Positions 43,947 to 51,108 of a stretch of DNA of 64,000 nt are shown here, one piece after another; position 1 is the first letter of the stretch, and each line of letters begins with the position of its first letter. A model generated the notes under the pieces. It was given only the letters and a program-made list of their open reading frames with translations. It was not told the origin of the DNA and searched no databases. Made by a program: the position numbers and the translations under genes. This DNA is from Pseudofrankia sp. DC12 (GTDB lineage: Bacteria > Actinomycetota > Actinomycetes > Frankiales > Frankiaceae), in contig NZ_KQ031391.1 in the NCBI RefSeq assembly GCF_000966285.1, positions 1,033,238-1,097,237 of the forward strand, given 5' to 3'.

Positions 43947-44506
43947 CTCGTCACCCGGCCGAGGTAACGCCCGTCGCGGGTGTCGACCTTCACCTTTTCG
44001 CCGGTGGTGACGAACAGCGGGACCTGGATCGTCGCGCCGGTCTCCAGCTCCGCCGGCTTGGTGCCACCGGTCGACCGGTCGCCCTGCAGGCCCGGGTCGG
44101 TGTGCGAGATCGTCAGCTCGACGCTGGCCGGCAGCTCGACGTACAGCGCCGAGCCGTCGTGCAGCGCGACCGTCGCGACCGTGTTCTCCAGCATGTAGTC
44201 GGCCACCGTGCCGACGACCTCCGGCCCGACCGGGATCTGGTCGTAGGACTCGCTGTCCATGAAGACGAAGTCGGTGCCGTCGCGGTAGAGGTAGGTCATC
44301 TCCCGCTTGTCGACGGTCGCGAACTCCACCTTGACGCCGGCGTTGAAGGTCCGGTCGACCACCTTGCCGGTCAGGACGTTCTTCAGGGTGGTGCGGACGA
44401 ACGCCCCGCCCTTGCCCGGCTTGACGTGCTGGAAGGCGACGACGTTCCACAGGACGCCGTCGATGTCGAGCGTCAGGCCGTTCTTCAGGTCGTTCGTGGT
44501 AGCCAC
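43943..44506 (-). CDS. efp: Elongation factor P
   Basis: Relieves ribosome stalling at polyproline, likely important here because the encoded proteins are Pro-rich. 187 residues: KOW-like domain I with the tip loop [18 protein letters not shown] (Lys32, sequence type without the Arg of the rhamnosylated class), then two OB domains, ending GYL-like [11 protein letters not shown] start at 44506 gives [13 protein letters not shown] is about ten bases upstream. Coupled to nusB by a four-base overlap. Confidence 0.97.
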   Translation of the reverse strand: MATTNDLKNGLTLDIDGVLWNVVAFQHVKPGKGGAFVRTTLKNVLTGKVVDRTFNAGVKVEFATVDKREMTYLYRDGTDFVFMDSESYDQIPVGPEVVGTVADYMLENTVATVALHDGSALYVELPASVELTISHTDPGLQGDRSTGGTKPAELETGATIQVPLFVTTGEKVKVDTRDGRYLGRVTS

Positions 44507-44530
44507 TGGTGGGTGTCTCCTGTGTAGATC

Positions 44531-44608
44531 TGGGCCAGGTTCGGGCCTGTACAGACTGAGGCCAGGTGCAGGCCTGAACTGGTGGAGGCCGGGTGCGGGC
44601 CCGTGCGA
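44531..44608. repeat. Three 26-bp imperfect tandem units upstream of efp
   Basis: Units starting TGGGCCAGGTTCGGGCCTG, TGAGGCCAGGTGCAGGCCTG and TGGAGGCCGGGTGCGGGCCC at 44531, 44557 and 44583. Non-coding, in the 133-base gap between aroQ and efp, so within the efp leader or promoter. Confidence 0.75.
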
Positions 44609-44639
44609 GCCGCTTCGTCGAGGTCGCGGACGAGTGTAC

Positions 44640-45101
44640 TTACTGGATCGTGCTCGCCGGGATCGCCTCCGAGCCGCGCGCCGCGAGGGCGCGCACCGCC
44701 AGGAGGTAGCCGTCGACGCCGAGCCCGGTGATCGTGCCGGTGGCGACCGGGCCGATGACGCTGACGTGCCGGAACGGCTCCCGGGCCGCGACCTGGGAGA
44801 GGTGCACCTCGACCAGTGGCCCGGTGAGCGCGGCGGCCGCGTCCCGCAGCGCGTAGGAGTAGTGCGTCCACGCACCCGGGTTGAGGACGACGGCCGCGCC
44901 GGTGTCGGCGGCCTCGTGCAGCCAGCCGATCATCATGGCCTCGTCGTCGGTCTGCCGGCAGTCGACCGCGACGCCGAGCTGCGCGGCGGTCTTCTCGACT
45001 TCGGCGACCAGCTCGGGGTAGGTCGTCCGGCCGTAGACCGCCGGCTCACGCTTGCCGAGCCGGCCCAGGTTGACACCGGACAGCACCAGAATCGCGGTCA
45101 C
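44640..45101 (-). CDS. aroQ: Type II 3-dehydroquinate dehydratase
   Basis: Third shikimate step. 153 residues, dodecameric type II family. Catalytic Tyr23 in [14 protein letters not shown] after a [10 protein letters not shown] loop, [16 protein letters not shown], and the His of [15 protein letters not shown]. The strand VVLNPGA binds substrate. ATG at 45101 overlaps the aroB stop. The shikimate genes run aroC-aroK-aroB-aroQ. Confidence 0.97.
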   Translation of the reverse strand: MTAILVLSGVNLGRLGKREPAVYGRTTYPELVAEVEKTAAQLGVAVDCRQTDDEAMMIGWLHEAADTGAAVVLNPGAWTHYSYALRDAAAALTGPLVEVHLSQVAAREPFRHVSVIGPVATGTITGLGVDGYLLAVRALAARGSEAIPASTIQ

Positions 45102-46216
45102 GTCACCCCGCCGCCAGCCGTCGGGGCCTCGGTCGCGACGGCGTCGAACGCGGCGCGGACGATGGCCGGGTCCGGGTCGACGAGCAGCCGCGGCGCGGCC
45201 AGCGCGTCCAGGACGACGAAGCGCAGCATCCGGCCGCGGGACTTCTTGTCGACCCGCATCGCGGCGAGCAGCTCGGGCCAGGCCCGCTCCGGGTACCCGA
45301 CCGGCAGGCCGACCCGGACGAGCAGCTCCCGGTGGCGGGCGGCGACGCCCTCGTCCAGGCCGGCGGCGAGCCGGGACAGCTCGGCGGCGTAGACCATGCC
45401 GACGGAGATCGCCGCGCCGTGCCGCCAGCGGTAGTGCTCGGCCTTCTCGATCGCGTGCCCCAGGGTGTGGCCGTAGTTGAGGATCTCGCGGCGGCCGGCC
45501 TCGCGCGGGTCGCCGGAGACGACCTCGGCCTTGACCCGGATGGCCCGCTCGATCAGCTCGGGCAGGTCGGTGGCGCCGGTCGGGTCCGCGTCCAGCAGGT
45601 CCAGGATCACCGGGTCGGCGATGAAGCCGGCCTTGACGACCTCGGCCAGCCCGGCCGCCACCTCGACGGGCGGCAGCGTGGCGAGCAGCGCCGTGTCACA
45701 CAGCACGGCCAGCGGCTGGTGGAACGCGCCGACCAGGTTCTTGCCGGCGGCAGTGTCGATCCCGGTCTTGCCGCCGACGGCCGCGTCGACCATCGCGAGC
45801 ACGGTCGTCGGCACCTGGACGACGTCGACTCCGCGCAGCCAGCAGGCCCCGACGAAGCCGGCCAGGTCGGTCGTCGTGCCACCGCCGAAGCCGATCACCA
45901 CGTCGTCACGGGTGAGCCCGCGGCGGCCCAGTTCGTCCCAGCAGCGCCCGGCGACGGCCAGCTCCTTGGCGGCCTCGCCGTCGGGCACCTCGATCGGGTG
46001 CGTCTCGACGCCCGCGGCACGCAGGTCGGCGACCACCCCCGCGGCGGCCGTGGCGAGGGCCACCGGGTGGATCACGGCCGCCCTGGTCCGCCCGGCCACG
46101 ATGCCGGCGAGCTGCCCGAGCAGGCCGTCGCCGACCAGTACGTCGTACGGCCGGTCCCCCGCGGGCGCCACCGGCACCCGCACCAGCTCCCCCGGAATGC
46201 CCGGCGTCCCGGTCAT
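45098..46216 (-). CDS. aroB: 3-dehydroquinate synthase
   Basis: Converts DAHP to 3-dehydroquinate using NAD and a divalent metal. 372 residues. NAD/phosphate motifs [21 protein letters not shown] and [11 protein letters not shown]; metal ligands in KAGFIADP and [16 protein letters not shown]. Normal length. The ATG at 46216 overlaps the aroK stop (ATGA). The alternative family member, 2-deoxy-scyllo-inosose synthase, is ruled out by the aro context. Confidence 0.97.
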   Translation of the reverse strand: MTGTPGIPGELVRVPVAPAGDRPYDVLVGDGLLGQLAGIVAGRTRAAVIHPVALATAAAGVVADLRAAGVETHPIEVPDGEAAKELAVAGRCWDELGRRGLTRDDVVIGFGGGTTTDLAGFVGACWLRGVDVVQVPTTVLAMVDAAVGGKTGIDTAAGKNLVGAFHQPLAVLCDTALLATLPPVEVAAGLAEVVKAGFIADPVILDLLDADPTGATDLPELIERAIRVKAEVVSGDPREAGRREILNYGHTLGHAIEKAEHYRWRHGAAISVGMVYAAELSRLAAGLDEGVAARHRELLVRVGLPVGYPERAWPELLAAMRVDKKSRGRMLRFVVLDALAAPRLLVDPDPAIVRAAFDAVATEAPTAGGGVT

Positions 46217-46785
46217 TCGGCACCCCCCGTCGCCGCGGCCGGTCCCGGCGCCGCGGCGGCGGCCAGCCTGGCCGCGACCTCGTCGGCGATCTCGGCTGGG
46301 GTCCGGCCGGCCGTCTCGACCACGATCGTCGCGACCTGCTGGTAGAGCGGCTTGCGCTCGCGCAGCAGGGCGGCCAGCCGGGTGCGCGGAGCCTCCACGA
46401 GCAGCGGTCGGTCCCGGGCCAGGCCGACCCGCTTGGCCGCGTCGGCGAGGTCGACGTCCAGGTAGACGACGGTGTGCCCGGCGAGCGCCGCCCGGGCCCG
46501 CTCGGCGAGCACCGCGCCGCCGCCCAGCGCTAGCACCCCCGGATGCTCGGCGAGCGCCGCGTCGACGGCGTCGCGTTCCGCCGCGCGGAAGGCGTCCTCG
46601 CCCTTCTCGATGAAGATGTCCGAGACGCTCATCCCGAGCGCGGCCTCGACGTCGGCATCGGTGTCACGCAGCGTGACACCAAGCCGGCGGGCCAGCAGCT
46701 CGCCGACTGTGGTCTTCCCCGCCCCCGGCGACCCGACCAGGACCGCCACCGGCCGGACCGGCCCGGCGGGCACGGCCGGCGTCAT
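46213..46785 (-). CDS. aroK: Shikimate kinase
   Basis: 190 residues. P-loop [20 protein letters not shown], shikimate-binding [34 protein letters not shown] and LALGGGAVL, lid [21 protein letters not shown]. The Ala/Pro-rich C-terminus is longer than in E. coli. ATG at 46785 overlaps the aroC stop. Phosphorylates shikimate for AroA, which is not in the window. Confidence 0.96.
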   Translation of the reverse strand: MTPAVPAGPVRPVAVLVGSPGAGKTTVGELLARRLGVTLRDTDADVEAALGMSVSDIFIEKGEDAFRAAERDAVDAALAEHPGVLALGGGAVLAERARAALAGHTVVYLDVDLADAAKRVGLARDRPLLVEAPRTRLAALLRERKPLYQQVATIVVETAGRTPAEIADEVAARLAAAAAPGPAAATGGAE

Positions 46786-47981
46786 GAGAGCACCGTCAGT
46801 GACTTCAGGTAGGCCTCGTAGTTGCGGCGGGTCTCCTCGACCGAGTCGCCGCCGAACTTCTCCAACGCCGCGTCGGCCAGCACCAGCGCGACCATCGCCT
46901 CGGCGACGACGGCCGCGGCCGGCACCGCGCAGACGTCCGAGCGCTGCGCGATCGCGACCGCGGTCTCCCCCGTGGCCACGTCCACGGTCGACAGCGGCCG
47001 GGACAGCGTCGAGATCGGCTTCATCGCGGCCCGCACGCGCAGCACCTCGCCGTTCGTCATGCCGCCCTCGACCCCGCCGGCCCGGTCGGTCGCCCGCCGG
47101 ACCCGCTGCACGCCGCCCTCGGGCGTGAGCACCTCGATCTCGTCGTGTGCCGCCGAGCCGCGCCGGCGGGCCGTCTCGAACCCGTCGCCGAACTCGACGC
47201 CCTTGACCGCCTGGATGCCCATCAGCTCGCCGGCGAGGCGCGCGTCGAGCCGCCGGTCGCCGGTGACGTAGCTGCCGAGACCCGGCGGCAGGCCGTAGAC
47301 CAGCACCTCGACGACGCCGCCGAGCGTGTCCGCGTCCTTCTGGGCGGCGTCGATCTCGGCGACCATCCGGGCGGACGTCGCCGCGTCGGCGCAGCGGCAC
47401 GGGTCGGCGTCGATCGCCGCGAGCGTGCCGGCCGCCGGCAGCGGCGCCTCCGCCGGGACGGCGACCGCTCCGATCGACAGCACGTGCGACAGGATCTCGA
47501 CGCCGTAGGCCTGCTGGAGGAACGCCCGCGCCACCCGGCCGAGTGCCACCCGCGCCGCGGTCTCCCGGGCGCTCGCCCGCTCCAGTACCGGCCGGGCGTC
47601 GTCGAACCCGTACTTCTGCATCCCGGCCAGGTCCGCGTGGCCGGGCCGCGGGCGGGTCAGCGGCGCGTTACGGCCGAGCCCCTCCAGCTCCGCGGGGTCG
47701 ACCGGGTCCGGCGACATGACCTTCTGCCACTTGGGCCACTCCGTGTTGCGCACGACGATGCTGACCGGCCCGCCGAGGCTCACCCCGTGGCGCAGCCCGC
47801 CGAGCAGCTCCACCTCGTCGCGCTCGAACCTCATCCGGGCACCCCGGCCATAGCCGAGCCGGCGGCGCGCCAGGTCGTCCCCGATGTCCGAGCTGGTCAC
47901 CCGGATCCCCGCCGGCAGGCCCTCCACGGTCGCCACCAGCGCCGGCCCGTGCGACTCCCCCGCCGTCAACCACCTCACCAT
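46782..47981 (-). CDS. aroC: Chorismate synthase
   Basis: Last common aromatic step, FMN-dependent. 399 residues. [51 protein letters not shown] and [15 protein letters not shown] are diagnostic, and [24 protein letters not shown] closes the fold. It has the usual ATG start at 47981, about 80 bases after the prepilin peptidase gene, and is the first of four overlapping aro genes. Confidence 0.97.
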   Translation of the reverse strand: MVRWLTAGESHGPALVATVEGLPAGIRVTSSDIGDDLARRRLGYGRGARMRFERDEVELLGGLRHGVSLGGPVSIVVRNTEWPKWQKVMSPDPVDPAELEGLGRNAPLTRPRPGHADLAGMQKYGFDDARPVLERASARETAARVALGRVARAFLQQAYGVEILSHVLSIGAVAVPAEAPLPAAGTLAAIDADPCRCADAATSARMVAEIDAAQKDADTLGGVVEVLVYGLPPGLGSYVTGDRRLDARLAGELMGIQAVKGVEFGDGFETARRRGSAAHDEIEVLTPEGGVQRVRRATDRAGGVEGGMTNGEVLRVRAAMKPISTLSRPLSTVDVATGETAVAIAQRSDVCAVPAAAVVAEAMVALVLADAALEKFGGDSVEETRRNYEAYLKSLTVLS

Positions 47982-48062
47982 GGCTCCCAGTCTTTCACGC
48001 GCCGCGCCTCTCCCGGCCTGGGGACGGCGATCATGAACGCGGACCCGCCGGCAGGCCGGGCG

Positions 48063-48845
48063 TCAGCTCCCGACGGCACCGGCGAGCAGAGCGAGGAGCG
48101 CGCCCAGGAGAAGGTGCGGACCGTACGGGATCGCGTCCGTCCTACGGGCCCGACGGGTGGCGAGCAGGAAGAGTGCCCACAGACCGGCGGAGAAGATCCC
48201 GAGGATGACGGCGAGCAGGACGCGGGAGAAGTCGTCGGTCCAGCCGAGGGCCACGCCGAGCAGGCCGGCGAGCTTGACGTCGCCGAGGCCGAGGCCACTG
48301 CGCGGGACCAGGTGCAGCAGCCCGAAGAAGAGCAGCGAGATGGCCGCTCCGACGGCGGCACCCGCCAGCTGGGCGCCGATGGTCCAGTCGCCGTTGCCCC
48401 AGAACCCCCAGGCGGCCCTGTCGACCACATCGCCGAGAACGAGCAGGGCGGCGAAGACCGGGTAGGACGGCAGGACGATCGCGTCCGGGAGCCGGTGGAC
48501 CCGTGCGTCGATGAAGGCCAGCACGACGCCGGCATCGGTCAGGTACAGGAAGGCGGGCAGCGCCGGGAGGTCCGAGCAGCGCAGCGCCTGGCTGACCACG
48601 ACAACCGCGACCGTCGTCACGACCGCGATCGTCAGCCGGGCCGGGACCCGCCTGCGCACGGTCTCACCGTCGTACGGCTCGAACGCCCCGATCAGCGCGG
48701 GCCCGAACCCAACCGCGGCCACGACCGCGGCCATCGCGAGAACCGCCGCGATGGCCAGGCCCCACCAGCTGCCGTAGAGGACGCTGGACAGCCAGCCGTC
48801 GTCCGCGGCGACGCCCGCCGCCGGGCCGGGGCCGAGGTAGTCCAT
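48063..48845 (-). CDS. Type IV prepilin peptidase-like (A24) membrane protease
   Basis: 260 residues, about seven hydrophobic segments. The two catalytic aspartates are visible: Asp113 in FIDARVHRLPD and Asp189 in GLGLGDVKLAG, the GxGD signature. The cytoplasmic methylase domain and CxxC pairs of PilD are missing, as in TadV/short types. It should cleave pseudopilin leader peptides, yet no pilin or tad genes are in the window. A homologous gene stands beside aroC in mycobacteria (Rv2551c), so the location is ancestral. Confidence 0.88.
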   Translation of the reverse strand: MDYLGPGPAAGVAADDGWLSSVLYGSWWGLAIAAVLAMAAVVAAVGFGPALIGAFEPYDGETVRRRVPARLTIAVVTTVAVVVVSQALRCSDLPALPAFLYLTDAGVVLAFIDARVHRLPDAIVLPSYPVFAALLVLGDVVDRAAWGFWGNGDWTIGAQLAGAAVGAAISLLFFGLLHLVPRSGLGLGDVKLAGLLGVALGWTDDFSRVLLAVILGIFSAGLWALFLLATRRARRTDAIPYGPHLLLGALLALLAGAVGS

Positions 48846-48936
48846 GCGCGCCGTCCCCCGGTCGCCGTTGCGCGAGCACGGCAGTCAGGCACGCCGACGC
48901 GCCTGTTGCCACGGATTGTCCGGGTACCGTACCGGC

Positions 48937-50100
48937 TCAGCCGCCCGCGGTCCCGCCGGCCTCGTGGTACTCGGCGAGCAGCTGCTCGAACTCCTGCTTG
49001 GTGGTCGCGAACTTCGTCTGGCCGTTCCGCATCGAGACGAAGTAGTTCCACGACCCCGGGCTCGGGTTCAGCGCCGAGGTCAGGGCCAGCTCGCCGGGGT
49101 TCGAGATCGGCCCTGGTGGGAGGCCCTGGATCTCGCGCGTGTTGTACGGGTTGTTCGACGCGAGCTGGCTCTGGGTGAGCGGGCCCTCGTAGTTGTTCTC
49201 GGCGTACCGCGTGGTCGAGTCCATCCCGAGGGTCGGGAAGTGCTTCGGGTCGGCCAGCCGGTTGTAGATGACCCTGGCCGCCATCGGGTACTCGGGCGGG
49301 TTCTTGACTTCCTTCTCCAGGATCGACGCGACGATGACGACCTGGGCCGGGCTGAGGCCGAGCCGGGCCGCCCCGCTCTCCAGGCCGAGGCTGGCCGCCT
49401 TGTCCGAGAACTCGCCGACGAACATCTGCAGGGTCTCCGCCGGGGACGCCTGCGGGTCGAGCTGGTAGGTGTCCGGGAACAGGTAGCCCTCGACCAGGCC
49501 GTTCGCGTAGCTCGGCAGGTCGAGCTTCCCGGCCGGGCTACGCACGATGGCCTCGTAGGCCGCGACCGGCACCCCCAGCCGGCTGGAGAGCTCCCTGAGC
49601 ACCTGCTGGACGGTCTCGCCCTCGGTGATCGTCAACCGCAGGTAGTTGTTGGCCGGGTCGAGCAGCGCGAGGAACGCCTCGTGTGCGCTCATCCGCCTGG
49701 ACAGGTGGTACGAACCCGGCTGGATCCGCTGCGACCGCGGGTCGCTGCGGGCGATGGACAGGAAGGCGCCCGTACTGGCGATCACCCCGGCCTTGTGCAG
49801 CGAGGCCGCGATATCGCTGGAGCTGTCACCGAAGGCCACCTTGACGTTGACCGAGCCCGTGCCGGGGCCGGGATAGTCCTCGGCGGCCTGACCGCCGATC
49901 CGGGGAAGCAGCGTGCCGACGGCGTAGATGCCGCCGCCGAGCAGGGCCGCGACGACGACGAGCAGGACCAGCAGCCTCGTCAGCGCGCCGCGCCGGCGCG
50001 GCCGGCCGTAGTAGTCCGGCTCACCGTCATCCAGATCGTCGTACGAGTTCACCGGCGCTCTTCTGTGGTGAGGGGACCTTGTCGGGAGATGCCCTTCCAT
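48937..50100 (-). CDS. mltG: Endolytic murein transglycosylase MltG (short paralogue)
   Basis: 387 residues. A short cytoplasmic Tyr/Asp/Arg segment, one membrane helix (about 42-62, LLVLLVVVAALLGGGIYA), a LysM-like part with FGDSSSDIAASLHKAGVI, then the YceG catalytic domain. ASILEKEVKNPPEYPMAARVIYNRL holds the EKE motif, whose second Glu I take to be the catalytic one. GLPPGPISNPGELALTSAL and YFVSMRNGQTKFA are family-typical. Thought to end glycan strands during synthesis. ATG at 50100 has GAGG five bases before; a GTG at 50052 is an alternative. Confidence 0.93.
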   Translation of the reverse strand: MEGHLPTRSPHHRRAPVNSYDDLDDGEPDYYGRPRRRGALTRLLVLLVVVAALLGGGIYAVGTLLPRIGGQAAEDYPGPGTGSVNVKVAFGDSSSDIAASLHKAGVIASTGAFLSIARSDPRSQRIQPGSYHLSRRMSAHEAFLALLDPANNYLRLTITEGETVQQVLRELSSRLGVPVAAYEAIVRSPAGKLDLPSYANGLVEGYLFPDTYQLDPQASPAETLQMFVGEFSDKAASLGLESGAARLGLSPAQVVIVASILEKEVKNPPEYPMAARVIYNRLADPKHFPTLGMDSTTRYAENNYEGPLTQSQLASNNPYNTREIQGLPPGPISNPGELALTSALNPSPGSWNYFVSMRNGQTKFATTKQEFEQLLAEYHEAGGTAGG

Positions 50101-50166
50101 GGTCGCCTCGAACCGGGTCCAGGGTCTCCGAAGAGAGGGGAAAAACTCAGGCGGACGGGCCGGAGA

Positions 50167-51108
50167 TCAGCTCTTCGCCGGGGAGAGCGCGTCGAGCGCC
50201 GCGCGACGGGTGAGCGCCCGGGTCCCGGCGGCCAGCAGGACGTCGACCCGCACCGGCCGGCCGGTGAACAGAGCGACCTGCTCGGCGGCCTGGGCCGCGA
50301 GCACGACCATCCCGCCACCGACGCGGGCGCCCGCGCGGTAGGCGGTGACCGCGAGCGCCGTCGGCCAGGGGTGGTAGAGCAGCTCGACGAGCGGGCAGCC
50401 GGCGGGCCAGGCCCATTCGGCGAGCTGGTCGGTCACCCCTGCCGGCGTGGTGGCCACGACGAGGTCCACCCCGCGCGGCAGGCCGCCGGCGACGGTCTCC
50501 CAGGGCAGCGCGACGGCCTCGATCCCGAGCCGCGCACCGATCGCCGTCAGCGGGACGACCGCGGCGGCGCGACGCGCGACCACCCCGACCCGGCGCACCC
50601 CGACGGCGGCCAGCGCCGCGACCGCGGCCCGCGCCGTCCCGCCCGCGCCGAGCAGCAGCGGACGTACCGGCGGCACCGCGGCCACCCCGAGCACCTGGCG
50701 GACGGCGTACCGGATCCCGGCGATGTCGGTGTTGCAGCCGGTGAGCGAGGCGCCCGGCTCGACGACGATCGTGTTCAGTGCGCCGACCGCCTCGACACTC
50801 GCGTCGAGCCGGTCTACCAGCGGCACCGCGGCGGTCTTGAGCGGCATCGTCAGGGACAGGCCGGCCCAGCCCGGCTGTGACCGGACCCGGGCCAGCAGGC
50901 CCGGCAGCCCCGCCTCGTCCGTCTCGATCGCCGTGTAGGACCAGTCGTCCAGCCCGAGCGCCTGGTAGGCGGCCCGGTGCAGCACCGGGGACAGCGAATG
51001 CCCGATCGGCGATCCGAGCACCGCCGCCTGTCGTCCCGGCTGGGCCTTGCCCGGGTCGGACTGTCGCGACCCGGCCCCCGGCGGCCCTGCCGGGACGGGA
51101 TCAGCCAA
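50167..51108 (-). CDS. aroE: Shikimate dehydrogenase
   Basis: NADPH-dependent reduction of 3-dehydroshikimate. 313 residues. Substrate site AVLGSPIGHSLSPVLHRAAYQ, catalytic Lys in LTMPLKTAAVPLVD, NADP loop LLGAGGTARAAVAALAAVG. The TTG at 51108 is supported by GAGGG five bases upstream and is eight bases inside the 3' end of the long mltG gene. It lies between the two mltG paralogues rather than next to aroC. Confidence 0.95.
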   Translation of the reverse strand: MADPVPAGPPGAGSRQSDPGKAQPGRQAAVLGSPIGHSLSPVLHRAAYQALGLDDWSYTAIETDEAGLPGLLARVRSQPGWAGLSLTMPLKTAAVPLVDRLDASVEAVGALNTIVVEPGASLTGCNTDIAGIRYAVRQVLGVAAVPPVRPLLLGAGGTARAAVAALAAVGVRRVGVVARRAAAVVPLTAIGARLGIEAVALPWETVAGGLPRGVDLVVATTPAGVTDQLAEWAWPAGCPLVELLYHPWPTALAVTAYRAGARVGGGMVVLAAQAAEQVALFTGRPVRVDVLLAAGTRALTRRAALDALSPAKS

